From assembly GCA_964386525.1 (NCBI GenBank), contig CAYLSO010000006.1:1-28769 (forward strand): a DNA stretch of 28,769 nt, in the 5' to 3' direction. The notes beneath the pieces were generated by a model that did no database searches, was not told the DNA's origin, and saw only the letters and a list, made by a program, of their open reading frames with translations. This document shows, piece by piece, positions 6,498-13,936 of the stretch. This DNA is from CAYLSO01 sp964386525. Its GTDB lineage: Bacteria > Eisenbacteria > RBG-16-71-46 > DASYSL01. Positions within the stretch are counted from its first letter, which is position 1; every line of letters starts with the position of its first letter. Position numbers and translations under genes: made by a program.

Positions 6498-7436
6498 ATG
6501 CCACGCACGGCACTCATCGCGGTCGGCGGCAACTCGCTGATCCGCGCCGGCGAGAAGGGCACCATCGGCGAGCAGCTCGACAACGCCCGCCGCACGGCGA
6601 CGGCCATCGTGCGCCTCATCCGCGACGACTTCCGCGTCGTGGTCACGCACGGCAACGGGCCGCAGGTGGGGGCGGCGCTCTTGCGCTCGGAGCGCGCCGC
6701 CGGGCAGGTGTACGGCCACCCGCTCGACGTCTGCGACGCCACCACCCAGGGCGAGATCGGCTACCTGCTGCAGCAGTCGCTGCACAACGAGCTGGCGGCG
6801 GCCGGGCTCGACCTGCCGGTGGCCACCGTGCTGACGCAGGTGGTGGTGTCGCCCGACGACCCGGCGATGGACAAACCCACCAAGCCCATCGGGCCGTTCT
6901 ACTCGCGCGAGGAGGCCGAGGACCGGCAGCGCCGCTTCGGCTGGGCCATCGTCGAGGACGCGGCCCGCGGCTACCGGCGCGTGGTCCCCTCCCCCGAGCC
7001 GCTGGAGGTCGTCGAGGCGGAGGTGGTGCGCGGCCTCCTGGAGCGCGGCGTGCTGGTGGTGGCGGTGGGCGGCGGCGGCATCCCGGTGATCCGCCGCGAC
7101 GGGCGGCTCGCGGGCATCGAGGCGGTGATCGACAAGGACCGCGCCTCGGCGCTGCTCGCCGCCCAGCTGGGCGTGGACTGCTTCGTCATCTCCACCGACG
7201 TAGACCGCGTCTATCTCGACTACAAGAAACCCGGGCAGCGGCCGCTGCCGCGCGCCACCGCCGCCGAGCTGGCGGCGCACTACCGCGCCGGGCACTTCCC
7301 GCCCGGCAACATGGGCCCCAAGGTCGAATCGGCGCTGCGCTTCCTCGCGGGCGGCGGCCGGGAAGTGATCATCACGTCGTTCGAGCACCTCGAGGAGGCC
7401 GTCAAGGGGTCGGCGGGAACCCACGTCGTGCCGTGA
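6498..7436 (+). CDS. arcC: Carbamate kinase
   Basis: A 312-residue amino-acid-kinase-fold enzyme. It transfers phosphate from carbamoyl phosphate to ADP, giving ATP, ammonia and CO2, or runs in reverse. Diagnostic segments are IAVGGNSLI at 6-14, THGNGPQVG near 50, DATTQGEIGYLLQQSL near 76-91, TKPIGPFYS, and PGNMGPKVESALRF near the C-terminus, a nucleotide-binding region. Length is normal for ArcC. It has no clear ribosome-binding site and begins 10 bases after the OTC stop, so translation is probably coupled. Next to OTC it completes the energy-yielding half of the arginine deiminase route. In this operon it could equally supply or drain carbamoyl phosphate for the two carbamoyltransferases. 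Confidence 0.95.
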   Translation: MPRTALIAVGGNSLIRAGEKGTIGEQLDNARRTATAIVRLIRDDFRVVVTHGNGPQVGAALLRSERAAGQVYGHPLDVCDATTQGEIGYLLQQSLHNELAAAGLDLPVATVLTQVVVSPDDPAMDKPTKPIGPFYSREEAEDRQRRFGWAIVEDAARGYRRVVPSPEPLEVVEAEVVRGLLERGVLVVAVGGGGIPVIRRDGRLAGIEAVIDKDRASALLAAQLGVDCFVISTDVDRVYLDYKKPGQRPLPRATAAELAAHYRAGHFPPGNMGPKVESALRFLAGGGREVIITSFEHLEEAVKGSAGTHVVP

Positions 7437-7506
7437 GGCGCGCGGGCGCGATCGGCCGGCGGCGCGCCGCCGAGCCGCGCCGGCCCGCAGGAAGGAAGGC
7501 CGTAGC

Positions 7507-8418
7507 ATGCAGCTCCGCCACGTGGTCGAGTCGCAGCAGTTCACCGTGCCGCTGCTCATGGACCTGTTCAATCGCGCCAAGGGCATGGAGCGGGTGGTAG
7601 CGCGCCGCGGCACGCTCGAGTACCAGGGCCGCATCCTGGTGACCCTGTTCTACGAACCCTCGACGCGCACCCGCTTCTCGTTCGAGTCGGCGATGATGCG
7701 CCTGGGCGGCGGCGTGCTGTCCACCGAGCAGGCCCGGATCTTCTCCTCCGCCGTCGAGGGCGAGGAGGTCGAGGACTCGATCCGCACCCTGGCCGGCTAC
7801 TGCGACGTCATCGTCATCCGCCACCACCAGGCCGGCGGCGCCGAGCGCGCCGCGCGGGTGTCGCCGGTGCCGCTGATCAACGCCGGCGAGGCCGGCGGCC
7901 AGCACCCGACGCAGGCCCTGCTCGACCTCTACACCATCTACCGGCGCCGCAGCCTCGACGGGCTGGCGGTGGCCTTCGTGGGCGAGCTCGACCGCGGGCG
8001 CACGGCGCGCTCGCTCGCCTACCTGCTGGCCAAGTTCGAGCGCATAAAGATCTGGTTCGTCAGCCCGCCCGAGATGCAGATGCAGCCCGACATCCTCCAG
8101 TACCTGGAGCGCCACGGCGTCGCCTACGAGCTGGCCGACGACATCAACCAGGTGGTCGGGGAAGTGGACGTGGTCTACCAGACGCGCATCCAGCCGGACC
8201 GCGCCGCCGGGCTGCGCGTGCCGGGCAACCGTTACACCATCGATTCCAGCGTGCTCCCGCGCATGCGGCCCGACGCCATGATCCTGCACCCGCTGCCGCG
8301 CACCGTGGAGCTGGACCGGAGCGTCGACGACGACCCGCGGGCGCTCTACTTCCAGCAGGCGACCAACGGGCTCTACGTGCGCATGGCGCTGCTCACCCTG
8401 CTGCTCGACGGAGAGTGA
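7507..8418 (+). CDS. pyrB: Aspartate-carbamoyltransferase-like catalytic chain with altered 80s loop
   Basis: A 303-residue transcarbamylase close to the E. coli/plant type of PyrB, which makes carbamoyl aspartate for pyrimidines. Present are FYEPSTRTRFSFES at 48-61, R105, QHPTQ at 132-136, the GRT arginine at R165, TRIQ at 226-229 (aspartate-binding R227 and Q229) and HPLPR at 261-265. The 80s loop from the neighbouring subunit, usually SSAAKGET-like with essential Lys84, reads SSAVEGEE. Thus Ser80 is kept but residue 84 is Glu. This is a charge reversal at a phosphate-binding position. A good AGGAAGG ribosome-binding site precedes ATG 7507. No regulatory chain or other pyr gene is nearby. 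True ATCase function is likely from the fold but uncertain because of Glu84; a different substrate or a regulatory role is possible. Confidence 0.85.
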   Translation: MQLRHVVESQQFTVPLLMDLFNRAKGMERVVARRGTLEYQGRILVTLFYEPSTRTRFSFESAMMRLGGGVLSTEQARIFSSAVEGEEVEDSIRTLAGYCDVIVIRHHQAGGAERAARVSPVPLINAGEAGGQHPTQALLDLYTIYRRRSLDGLAVAFVGELDRGRTARSLAYLLAKFERIKIWFVSPPEMQMQPDILQYLERHGVAYELADDINQVVGEVDVVYQTRIQPDRAAGLRVPGNRYTIDSSVLPRMRPDAMILHPLPRTVELDRSVDDDPRALYFQQATNGLYVRMALLTLLLDGE

Positions 8419-8420
8419 AG

Positions 8421-9650
8421 ATGACTTCCCCGGCCGCCAAGCCCGCCCCGGCCGCGCTCTCGACCGCGGATTACATCCGGCTCGAGGACGCCTACGGGGC
8501 GCACAACTACCACCCGCTCGACGTGGTCGTCGAACGCGCCGCGGGCGTGTGGGTGTACGACGTCGAGGGCAAGCGCTACCTCGACTGCCTGGCCGCCTAC
8601 TCGGCGGTCAACCAGGGCCACTGCCACCCGCGCATCCTGGCCACGCTGGTGGAGCAGGCCAAGCGCGTCACCCTCACCTCGCGCGCCTTCCGCAACGACC
8701 AACTGCCGCTGCTCTGCCGCGACCTGCACAAGTTGACCGGGATGGACCTGGCGCTGCCCATGAACTCCGGGGCCGAGGCGGTGGAGACGGCGATCAAGGC
8801 GGCGCGCAAGTGGGGCCACACGGTGAAGGGCATCCCCGAGGGCCGCGCCGAGATCATCGCCTGCGCCGGCAACTTCCACGGGCGCACCGTCACCATCGTC
8901 AGCTTCTCGAGCGAGGAGCAGTACCGGCGCGGCTTCGGGCCGCTGACGCCGGGGTTCAAGGTGATCCCCTACGGCGACGCCGCCGCCCTGCGCGCCGCCA
9001 TCACGCCCGACACCTGCGCCTTCCTGGTGGAGCCGATCCAGGGCGAGGCCGGCATCGTCATCCCGCCGGCCGGCTTCCTGCGCGAGGCGCGCGCGATCTG
9101 CTCCGAGAACCGCGTGCTGTTCGTGGCCGACGAGATCCAGTCGGGGCTGGGGCGCACCGGCAAGCTCTTCGCCTGCGAGCACGAGGGCGTGCGGCCGGAC
9201 CTCTACGTCGTCGGCAAGGCGCTGTCGGGCGGCTTCTATCCGGTCTCCGTGGTGCTCGGCTCGCACGAGGTGCTCGGCGTCTTCCAGCCGGGCGACCACG
9301 GCAGTACCTTCGGCGGCAACCCACTGGCCTGCGCCGTGGCGCGCACCGCGCTCAGGGTGCTGGTCGAGGAGAAGCTGATCGAGCGCTCGGCCGAGCTGGG
9401 CGAGTACTTCCTGGGCCAGCTGCGCGGACTGGTCAGCCCGGTGATCAAGGAGATCCGCGGGCGCGGCCTGTGGATCGGCATCGAGCTGACGGTGAAGGCA
9501 CGGCCCTACTGCGAGGCGCTCAAGGAAGAGGGTATCCTGTGCAAGGAGACGCACGACCGCGTCATCCGCCTGGCGCCGCCTCTGACCATCACGCGCGACG
9601 AGATCGACTGGGCGTGCGAGCGGCTGCGCCGGGTGATCGAAGCCGGCTGA
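8421..9650 (+). CDS. rocD: Ornithine aminotransferase, PLP-dependent class III
   Basis: A 409-residue enzyme that converts ornithine and 2-oxoglutarate to glutamate semialdehyde and glutamate. The N-terminal signature YGAHNYHPLDVVVERAAG and the following CLAAYSAVNQGHCHP are characteristic of ornithine-oxo-acid transaminases. NSGAEAVETA and FHGRT bind the PLP phosphate, DEIQSGLGRTG carries the cofactor-pairing Asp, and the Schiff-base Lys lies in GKALSGG. The GSTFGGNPLAC phosphate motif follows. The ATG at 8421 has GGAGAG upstream. A GTG at 8415 overlaps the pyrB stop and is the alternative. Downstream of OTC and carbamate kinase it would clear the ornithine formed from citrulline and feed it to proline or glutamate. 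Confidence 0.93.
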   Translation: MTSPAAKPAPAALSTADYIRLEDAYGAHNYHPLDVVVERAAGVWVYDVEGKRYLDCLAAYSAVNQGHCHPRILATLVEQAKRVTLTSRAFRNDQLPLLCRDLHKLTGMDLALPMNSGAEAVETAIKAARKWGHTVKGIPEGRAEIIACAGNFHGRTVTIVSFSSEEQYRRGFGPLTPGFKVIPYGDAAALRAAITPDTCAFLVEPIQGEAGIVIPPAGFLREARAICSENRVLFVADEIQSGLGRTGKLFACEHEGVRPDLYVVGKALSGGFYPVSVVLGSHEVLGVFQPGDHGSTFGGNPLACAVARTALRVLVEEKLIERSAELGEYFLGQLRGLVSPVIKEIRGRGLWIGIELTVKARPYCEALKEEGILCKETHDRVIRLAPPLTITRDEIDWACERLRRVIEAG

Positions 9651-9727
9651 GCGGCGGCGGGGCACGGGCGCGGCCGGCAAGGGGCGGCCGGCGGGCGGAC
9701 ACGAGCGGGAGAAGACGACGGGAACCA

Positions 9728-9742
9728 CGGTTTTCCAAACCG
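9728..9742 (+). other. Small perfect dyad ahead of the CpgS-like gene
   Basis: CGGTTT TCC AAACCG is a perfect six-base inverted repeat with a three-base centre, 19 bases before ATG 9762 in the only sizeable gap (111 bases) within the operon. It could be an operator or an mRNA hairpin. Two copies of GCGGCCGGC lie further upstream in the same gap. Confidence 0.3.
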
Positions 9743-9761
9743 ATCCATCCACGAGGAGCGT

Positions 9762-11105
9762 ATGAAGCGGATCAAGACCATCATCATGGGCGCGGCGGGC
9801 CGCGACTTTCACGACTTCAACGTGCTCTACCGGGACAACAGGCAGTACGAGGTGGTCGCCTTCACCGCCACCCAGATCCCGAACATCGACGGGCGGCGCT
9901 ACCCCGCCTCCCTGGCCGGCAAGCTCTATCCCAAGGGCATCCCCATCCTCGACGAGAGCGAGCTGCCGCAGCTGATCCGCGAGCACCAGGTGGATGAGGT
10001 GGTCTTCGCCTACAGCGACGTCACCTACGACTACGTCATGGGGCGCAGCTCGATCGTCAACGCCGCCGGCGCGCACTTCAAGCTCTTGGGCGCCGGCCCG
10101 ACCATGCTCAAGAGCGTCAAGCCGGTGATCTCGGTGTGCGCGGTGCGCACCGGCTCGGGCAAGAGCCAGACCAGCCGGCGCATCGCCAAGCTGCTGCACG
10201 AGTACGGCTTCAAGGTCGCCGTGGTGCGCCACCCCATGCCCTACGGCAACCTCGCCAAGCAGAGGGTGCAGCGCTACGCCGCCCTCAAGGACCTCGCGCG
10301 GCACCGCTGCACCATCGAGGAGATGGAGGAGTACGAGCCGCACATCGTCGAGGGCATCCTCATCTACGCCGGCGTCGACTACGCCGCCATCCTGGCCAAG
10401 GCGCAGGCCGAGGCCGACGTCATCCTGTGGGACGGCGGCAACAACGACATGCCGTTCTTCAAGCCCGACCTGAACATCGTGGTGGCCGACCCGCTGCGCG
10501 TCGGCGACGAGCTCGGCTACTACCCGGCCGAAGCCAACCTGCGCATGGCCGACGTGGTGATCATCAACAAGGTGGACACCGCCGACGCCAGCGCGGTCAC
10601 CCAGCTGCGCGACAACATCCGCCGGGTCAACGCCAAGGCGGTGCTCATCGACGCCGCCTCGCCGATCGCCGTGGACCATCCGGAGCGCATCACCGGCAAG
10701 CGGGCCCTGGTGGTCGAGGACGGCCCGACGCTCACCCACGGCGGCATGAAGTTCGGCGCCGGCATCGTGGCGGCCACCAAGTTCGGGGCGCGCGAGATCG
10801 TCGATCCGCGGCCCTACGCGGTGCGCTCCATCGCCGAGACCTACCGGAAGTACCCCGACATCGGGGTGCTGCTGCCGGCCATGGGCTACGGCGACCAGCA
10901 GGTGAAGGACCTGCAGGAGACCATCAACAAGGTGCCGTGCGACGTGGTGGTGATCGGCACGCCGATCAACCTCGACCGCATCATCAAGATCGACAAGCCG
11001 ACGGTGCGCGTGACCTACCAGCTGCAGGAGATCGGGCAGCCCGACCTGCCGCTGATCCTCGGCGCCTTCGTGGACTGGAAGCTGGCCAAGCCGGGCCGCA
11101 AGTAG
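9762..11105 (+). CDS. Cyclic 2,3-diphosphoglycerate synthase-like GTPase
   Basis: A 447-residue cytoplasmic protein. An N-terminal Rossmann-like domain begins IKTIIMGAAGRDFHDFN (4-20). It is followed by a P-loop, VRTGSGKS at 128-135, a WDGGNND switch-like region, and an NKVD guanine-specificity motif (IINKVDTADAS). This arrangement matches proteins annotated as cyclic 2,3-diphosphoglycerate synthase (CpgS), known biochemically from Methanothermus fervidus, where the product is a thermoprotectant. Bacterial relatives often sit in carbamoyltransferase/ornithine operons as here, which argues for a different, unknown job. It has a good GAGGAG ribosome-binding site and ends the operon before a strong terminator. 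The family call is firm; the reaction is not. Confidence 0.82.
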   Translation: MKRIKTIIMGAAGRDFHDFNVLYRDNRQYEVVAFTATQIPNIDGRRYPASLAGKLYPKGIPILDESELPQLIREHQVDEVVFAYSDVTYDYVMGRSSIVNAAGAHFKLLGAGPTMLKSVKPVISVCAVRTGSGKSQTSRRIAKLLHEYGFKVAVVRHPMPYGNLAKQRVQRYAALKDLARHRCTIEEMEEYEPHIVEGILIYAGVDYAAILAKAQAEADVILWDGGNNDMPFFKPDLNIVVADPLRVGDELGYYPAEANLRMADVVIINKVDTADASAVTQLRDNIRRVNAKAVLIDAASPIAVDHPERITGKRALVVEDGPTLTHGGMKFGAGIVAATKFGAREIVDPRPYAVRSIAETYRKYPDIGVLLPAMGYGDQQVKDLQETINKVPCDVVVIGTPINLDRIIKIDKPTVRVTYQLQEIGQPDLPLILGAFVDWKLAKPGRK

Positions 11106-11127
11106 ACGGCGCCGGCACCCAGACGCC

Positions 11128-11164
11128 GAGGGGGAGCGGTGACCCGCTCCCCCTCTGTCTGTTT
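11128..11164 (+). terminator. Strong intrinsic terminator of the carbamoyltransferase operon
   Basis: A perfect 12-base-pair stem (11128-11139 with 11144-11155), a TGAC loop and a T-rich tail TGTCTGTTT, starting 22 bases after the CpgS-like stop. It also separates the convergent transketolase gene. Confidence 0.88.
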
Positions 11165-11205
11165 CCCGTCGTGCGCCGGGCCGCGCGCCCGCGGCCGGCG
11201 GCGCC

Positions 11206-13584
11206 CTAGCGCGCCCGCGCCATCGCGTCCAGGTAGCCGCGGATGGCGCGGTACTGGGCGTCGCCGTCCAACCCCGCCTCCGCCAGCACCATGTCGCCCT
11301 GGCCGCTGCCCGGGAAGTGCCCCTGGCGGTACGGGTGCAGCGTGGCCACCCGCCCGCGTTCGGAGCGCACCCAGCGGTACATCGTGGGCAGCGTGAAGCC
11401 GGTGATGCCCATGGCCTCGAGGCCGAGCCTTTCGGAGTAGATCTTCTCGCGCTCGGCGGCCGGCAAGGCGTCGAACAGCTCGGCGCTCGCCACGTAGTAG
11501 ACGTCGAGGTCGACGCCGTCGCGCTCGAGCCGCGGCAGCACGTCGCGCGTAAAGGCGATGGCCACCGCGCTCTCCTGCAGCACCAGCACGCCGTCGGCCG
11601 CGCCCTGGGGGGGGCGCAGGCGGTAGACGCCGGTGCGCGCCGCGGTGGCCGGAGCCAGCCCGAGCTTGGCGCGGTCGGGCACCTGCTCGTTGGGCCGCGT
11701 GACGAACGGCGAGATCACCGCCGGGCGTCGCGCCAGGGCCGCGGTCATCAATGGCCACAGCTCCTGCGGGTCCCACGGCGTCAGCGTGATGGCCGTGCCG
11801 GGCGGGAAGTTCTCGAGCAACAGCTGCAGCGCCTGCGGGTCGGCGTGCGTCGGGCCGTCCTCGCCGGTCTTGAGCCCGGCGTGGGCGCACGCCAGGATCA
11901 TCGGCCGGTAGGCGCCACCCTGCGCGGCGACGCGCGCCTGGTTGCCGATGGCGTGCAGGCGGGCGTCGATGTGGCCGAGCGGCGCCAGGAACGCGGCGTA
12001 CGAAGAGGCCACGCCGATGTGGTGTCCGAAGGCGCCCAGGCCCGAGCAGAAACCGGCCATGGCGTCCTCGCAGATGCCGCCCACCGCCAGCAGACGCGCT
12101 TCCGGGTTGGTCTTGGCGTTGTAGAAGCCGGCCGCGAAGCCCTCGGCCGCCTTGTTGACGCTGGTCGAGCCGAGCAGGTCGGCGGCGGTGATGAAGAAGG
12201 CGCCACCGCTCGCCTGGTTGTAGTGCAGCAGCACCTTGCCCAGCTCGCCGCGCAGCGTCGTCACCGTGCCCGGCGCCAGGCGCAGAGCCTCGGGGATGTC
12301 GGCGCCGCGGTCGCGCTCGGCGATCTCGAAGACGGCCTCCACCCTGGGGGCCCGGGCGCGCGGCTGGCGGCCGCGCTTGTCGAGCCGCTCGCGGGCGGCC
12401 TTGAGGCGCTCGCCCAGGAACCGCGTCATCTCCGGGCGCCCCTCGATCTCCTTGCGCAACAGCAGCAGCGCGTCCCACAGGCAGGATTCCATCACCGCCG
12501 CGCCGTCCGGCCCCTGGCAGCGCTGCTGCTCGAGGCCGCAGCAGTTGGGCAGCGCCTTCAGCGGCTCGCGCTCCCCGGTCAGCGGCTTGAGGGCGGCGTA
12601 GAAGCCGTCCGAGCAGAGGCCGTGGCCGGCGCCGTGCGAGGCGCGGCCCTCGATGCCGTACTGCCAGCCCTTCACCGTGCGGTAGACGACCGCCGTCGGT
12701 TGCGCGCTGCCGAGCTGCACGGCCGCCCGCTGTGCGGCCAGCACCTGCTGGAAGTCCTTGCCGTCCGGGACGTAGATGACGTTCCAGTCGTGCAGGTAGG
12801 CGAGCTCGCGCGGGTCCCACTGCACGTACTCGCCGGGCTGGTCGCCGTCGCGACAGACGCGGTTGGAGTCGATCGAGGCCTGATTCCAGTCGACGTGCAG
12901 GAAAGCGTTGTCGAGCGAGGCGGTGCCGGCGCCGGCCAGCGCTTCGGCGACGCGGCCGGGCGTCATGCCGCCCTCGCCCTCGACGATGTGCACGCGCGGC
13001 GCGTCGGCGCCGTAGTAGTCGCGCGCGCCCAGCGCCAGGCCGAGCGAGGCCGACACGCCGACGCCCGAGGCCCCCGTCGAGAGCTTCACGAAGGGCGTGC
13101 CCGGCGTCGGGTGGCCGTCGAGCGCCTTGGAACGGAACTTGCGGAACAGCGGCGCGTCCGCGGTCGGGTTGCGGCGGAAGCCGAGCAGGTCCTCCAGCCG
13201 CAGCCGGCGGCTCTCCTCCTTGGGCAGCAGGTCGGGGGCGGCGGCGCACAGGATCTCGGTGCGCAGCGCCCACATGGCGTAGAGCCCGAGCGCCTTGTGC
13301 CCCGCCGCGTACGAGATGATGTCGGCGTCGGCGCGCTCCGGCCGGCTGGGATCGTAGTCCAGCGTCTCGAAGACCAGCCCGGCCACGAAGCGGCCCGACG
13401 AGATCGACCCGCCCGGGTGCCCGGAGGTCGGCACGTAGTTGTAGAGCAGCGCGCACAGGGCGCGGTAGATGCGGTCGAACTCCTCGTACTGGTGCAGCTC
13501 CTGCGGCGTGAGCGGCACGCCGTCGCGCATCACGTCGGCGACCTCGACGTAGCGGCCGCGGCGCGGTCCGAACTGGAATGCCAT
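11206..13584 (-). CDS. Transketolase-family thiamine-diphosphate enzyme, long form
   Basis: A 792-residue enzyme of the transketolase family, longer than the usual 620-680. Present are PTSGHPGGS at 52-60, YAAGHKALGLY (92-102) and the C-terminal GEDGPTH. The pyrimidine-domain segment GGICEDAMAGFCSGLGAFG holds the Glu that activates thiamine diphosphate. The cofactor Mg site, usually GDG...N, reads EGEGG at 202-206 with DWN at 232-234, so the metal Asp appears as Glu. It probably moves two-carbon units between sugar phosphates in the pentose phosphate pathway; a related ketol-donor substrate is possible. The ATG at 13584 has AGGGGG just upstream. A longer in-frame start at 13671 gives a low-complexity extension and was rejected. 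It stands alone, divergent from the kinase-like gene. Confidence 0.87.
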   Translation of the reverse strand: MAFQFGPRRGRYVEVADVMRDGVPLTPQELHQYEEFDRIYRALCALLYNYVPTSGHPGGSISSGRFVAGLVFETLDYDPSRPERADADIISYAAGHKALGLYAMWALRTEILCAAAPDLLPKEESRRLRLEDLLGFRRNPTADAPLFRKFRSKALDGHPTPGTPFVKLSTGASGVGVSASLGLALGARDYYGADAPRVHIVEGEGGMTPGRVAEALAGAGTASLDNAFLHVDWNQASIDSNRVCRDGDQPGEYVQWDPRELAYLHDWNVIYVPDGKDFQQVLAAQRAAVQLGSAQPTAVVYRTVKGWQYGIEGRASHGAGHGLCSDGFYAALKPLTGEREPLKALPNCCGLEQQRCQGPDGAAVMESCLWDALLLLRKEIEGRPEMTRFLGERLKAARERLDKRGRQPRARAPRVEAVFEIAERDRGADIPEALRLAPGTVTTLRGELGKVLLHYNQASGGAFFITAADLLGSTSVNKAAEGFAAGFYNAKTNPEARLLAVGGICEDAMAGFCSGLGAFGHHIGVASSYAAFLAPLGHIDARLHAIGNQARVAAQGGAYRPMILACAHAGLKTGEDGPTHADPQALQLLLENFPPGTAITLTPWDPQELWPLMTAALARRPAVISPFVTRPNEQVPDRAKLGLAPATAARTGVYRLRPPQGAADGVLVLQESAVAIAFTRDVLPRLERDGVDLDVYYVASAELFDALPAAEREKIYSERLGLEAMGITGFTLPTMYRWVRSERGRVATLHPYRQGHFPGSGQGDMVLAEAGLDGDAQYRAIRGYLDAMARAR

Positions 13585-13711
13585 GGAGCCCCCTGCTGGT
13601 GCGCGCCGTGGGAGCGGCGCGGGTGGAGTGGGATTCGAGGCGATATTCGCGCCGCCGGGGCGGCGCGTCAACCGAGGGCGGCGCGGGCGGCATCTCCGCC
13701 ATCCCTCTGGC

Positions 13712-13731
13712 CGGTCGGCGTTTGCCGACCG
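13712..13731. other. Perfect 8-bp hairpin in the divergent promoter region
   Basis: CGGTCGGC GTTT GCCGACCG lies 128 bases upstream of the transketolase start and 206 before the kinase-like start. There is no T-run, so it is more likely an operator or leader structure than a terminator. The 352-base gap holds this, the dyads at 13831-13878, and no convincing promoter or gene. Confidence 0.3.
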
Positions 13732-13830
13732 TCGTGGCCTCCCGGCCGCAGCCGCTCGCGCCCTTCTGCGTGCGCCGGCGGCCCGCTGCCGCGGCCGGCT
13801 CCCGCAGGCCGCGCCGGACCGTCAAGCGGA

Positions 13831-13878
13831 ACCACGCCGGTGCCGATAACTTGCGTGGTTTGATGCCGGCGGGCATCC
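13831..13878. promoter_or_regulatory. Paired dyads upstream of the hybrid kinase-like gene
   Basis: AACCACG (13831-13837) and CGTGGTT (13855-13861) are perfect inverted repeats with a 17-base spacer. Next to them GATGCC GGCG GGCATC (13863-13878) is a six-base hairpin. They lie 60-105 bases before ATG 13937, where a regulator could bind. Function is inferred from position only. Confidence 0.3.
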
Positions 13879-13936
13879 GCTGCCGATGCCGATGCCCCGC
13901 CCCCACCGCGCCCATACGAGGGACCGAGGACGGACC

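Noticed and set aside
9650..9761. A possible small gene in the gap before the CpgS-like gene
   Set aside because: The gap holds only GC-rich repeats and a short dyad, with no open frame having a ribosome-binding site.
13708..13730. A sigma-54-like promoter (TGGCC...TTGCC) upstream of the kinase-like gene
   Set aside because: The GG and GC elements are 13 bases apart instead of the required 10.
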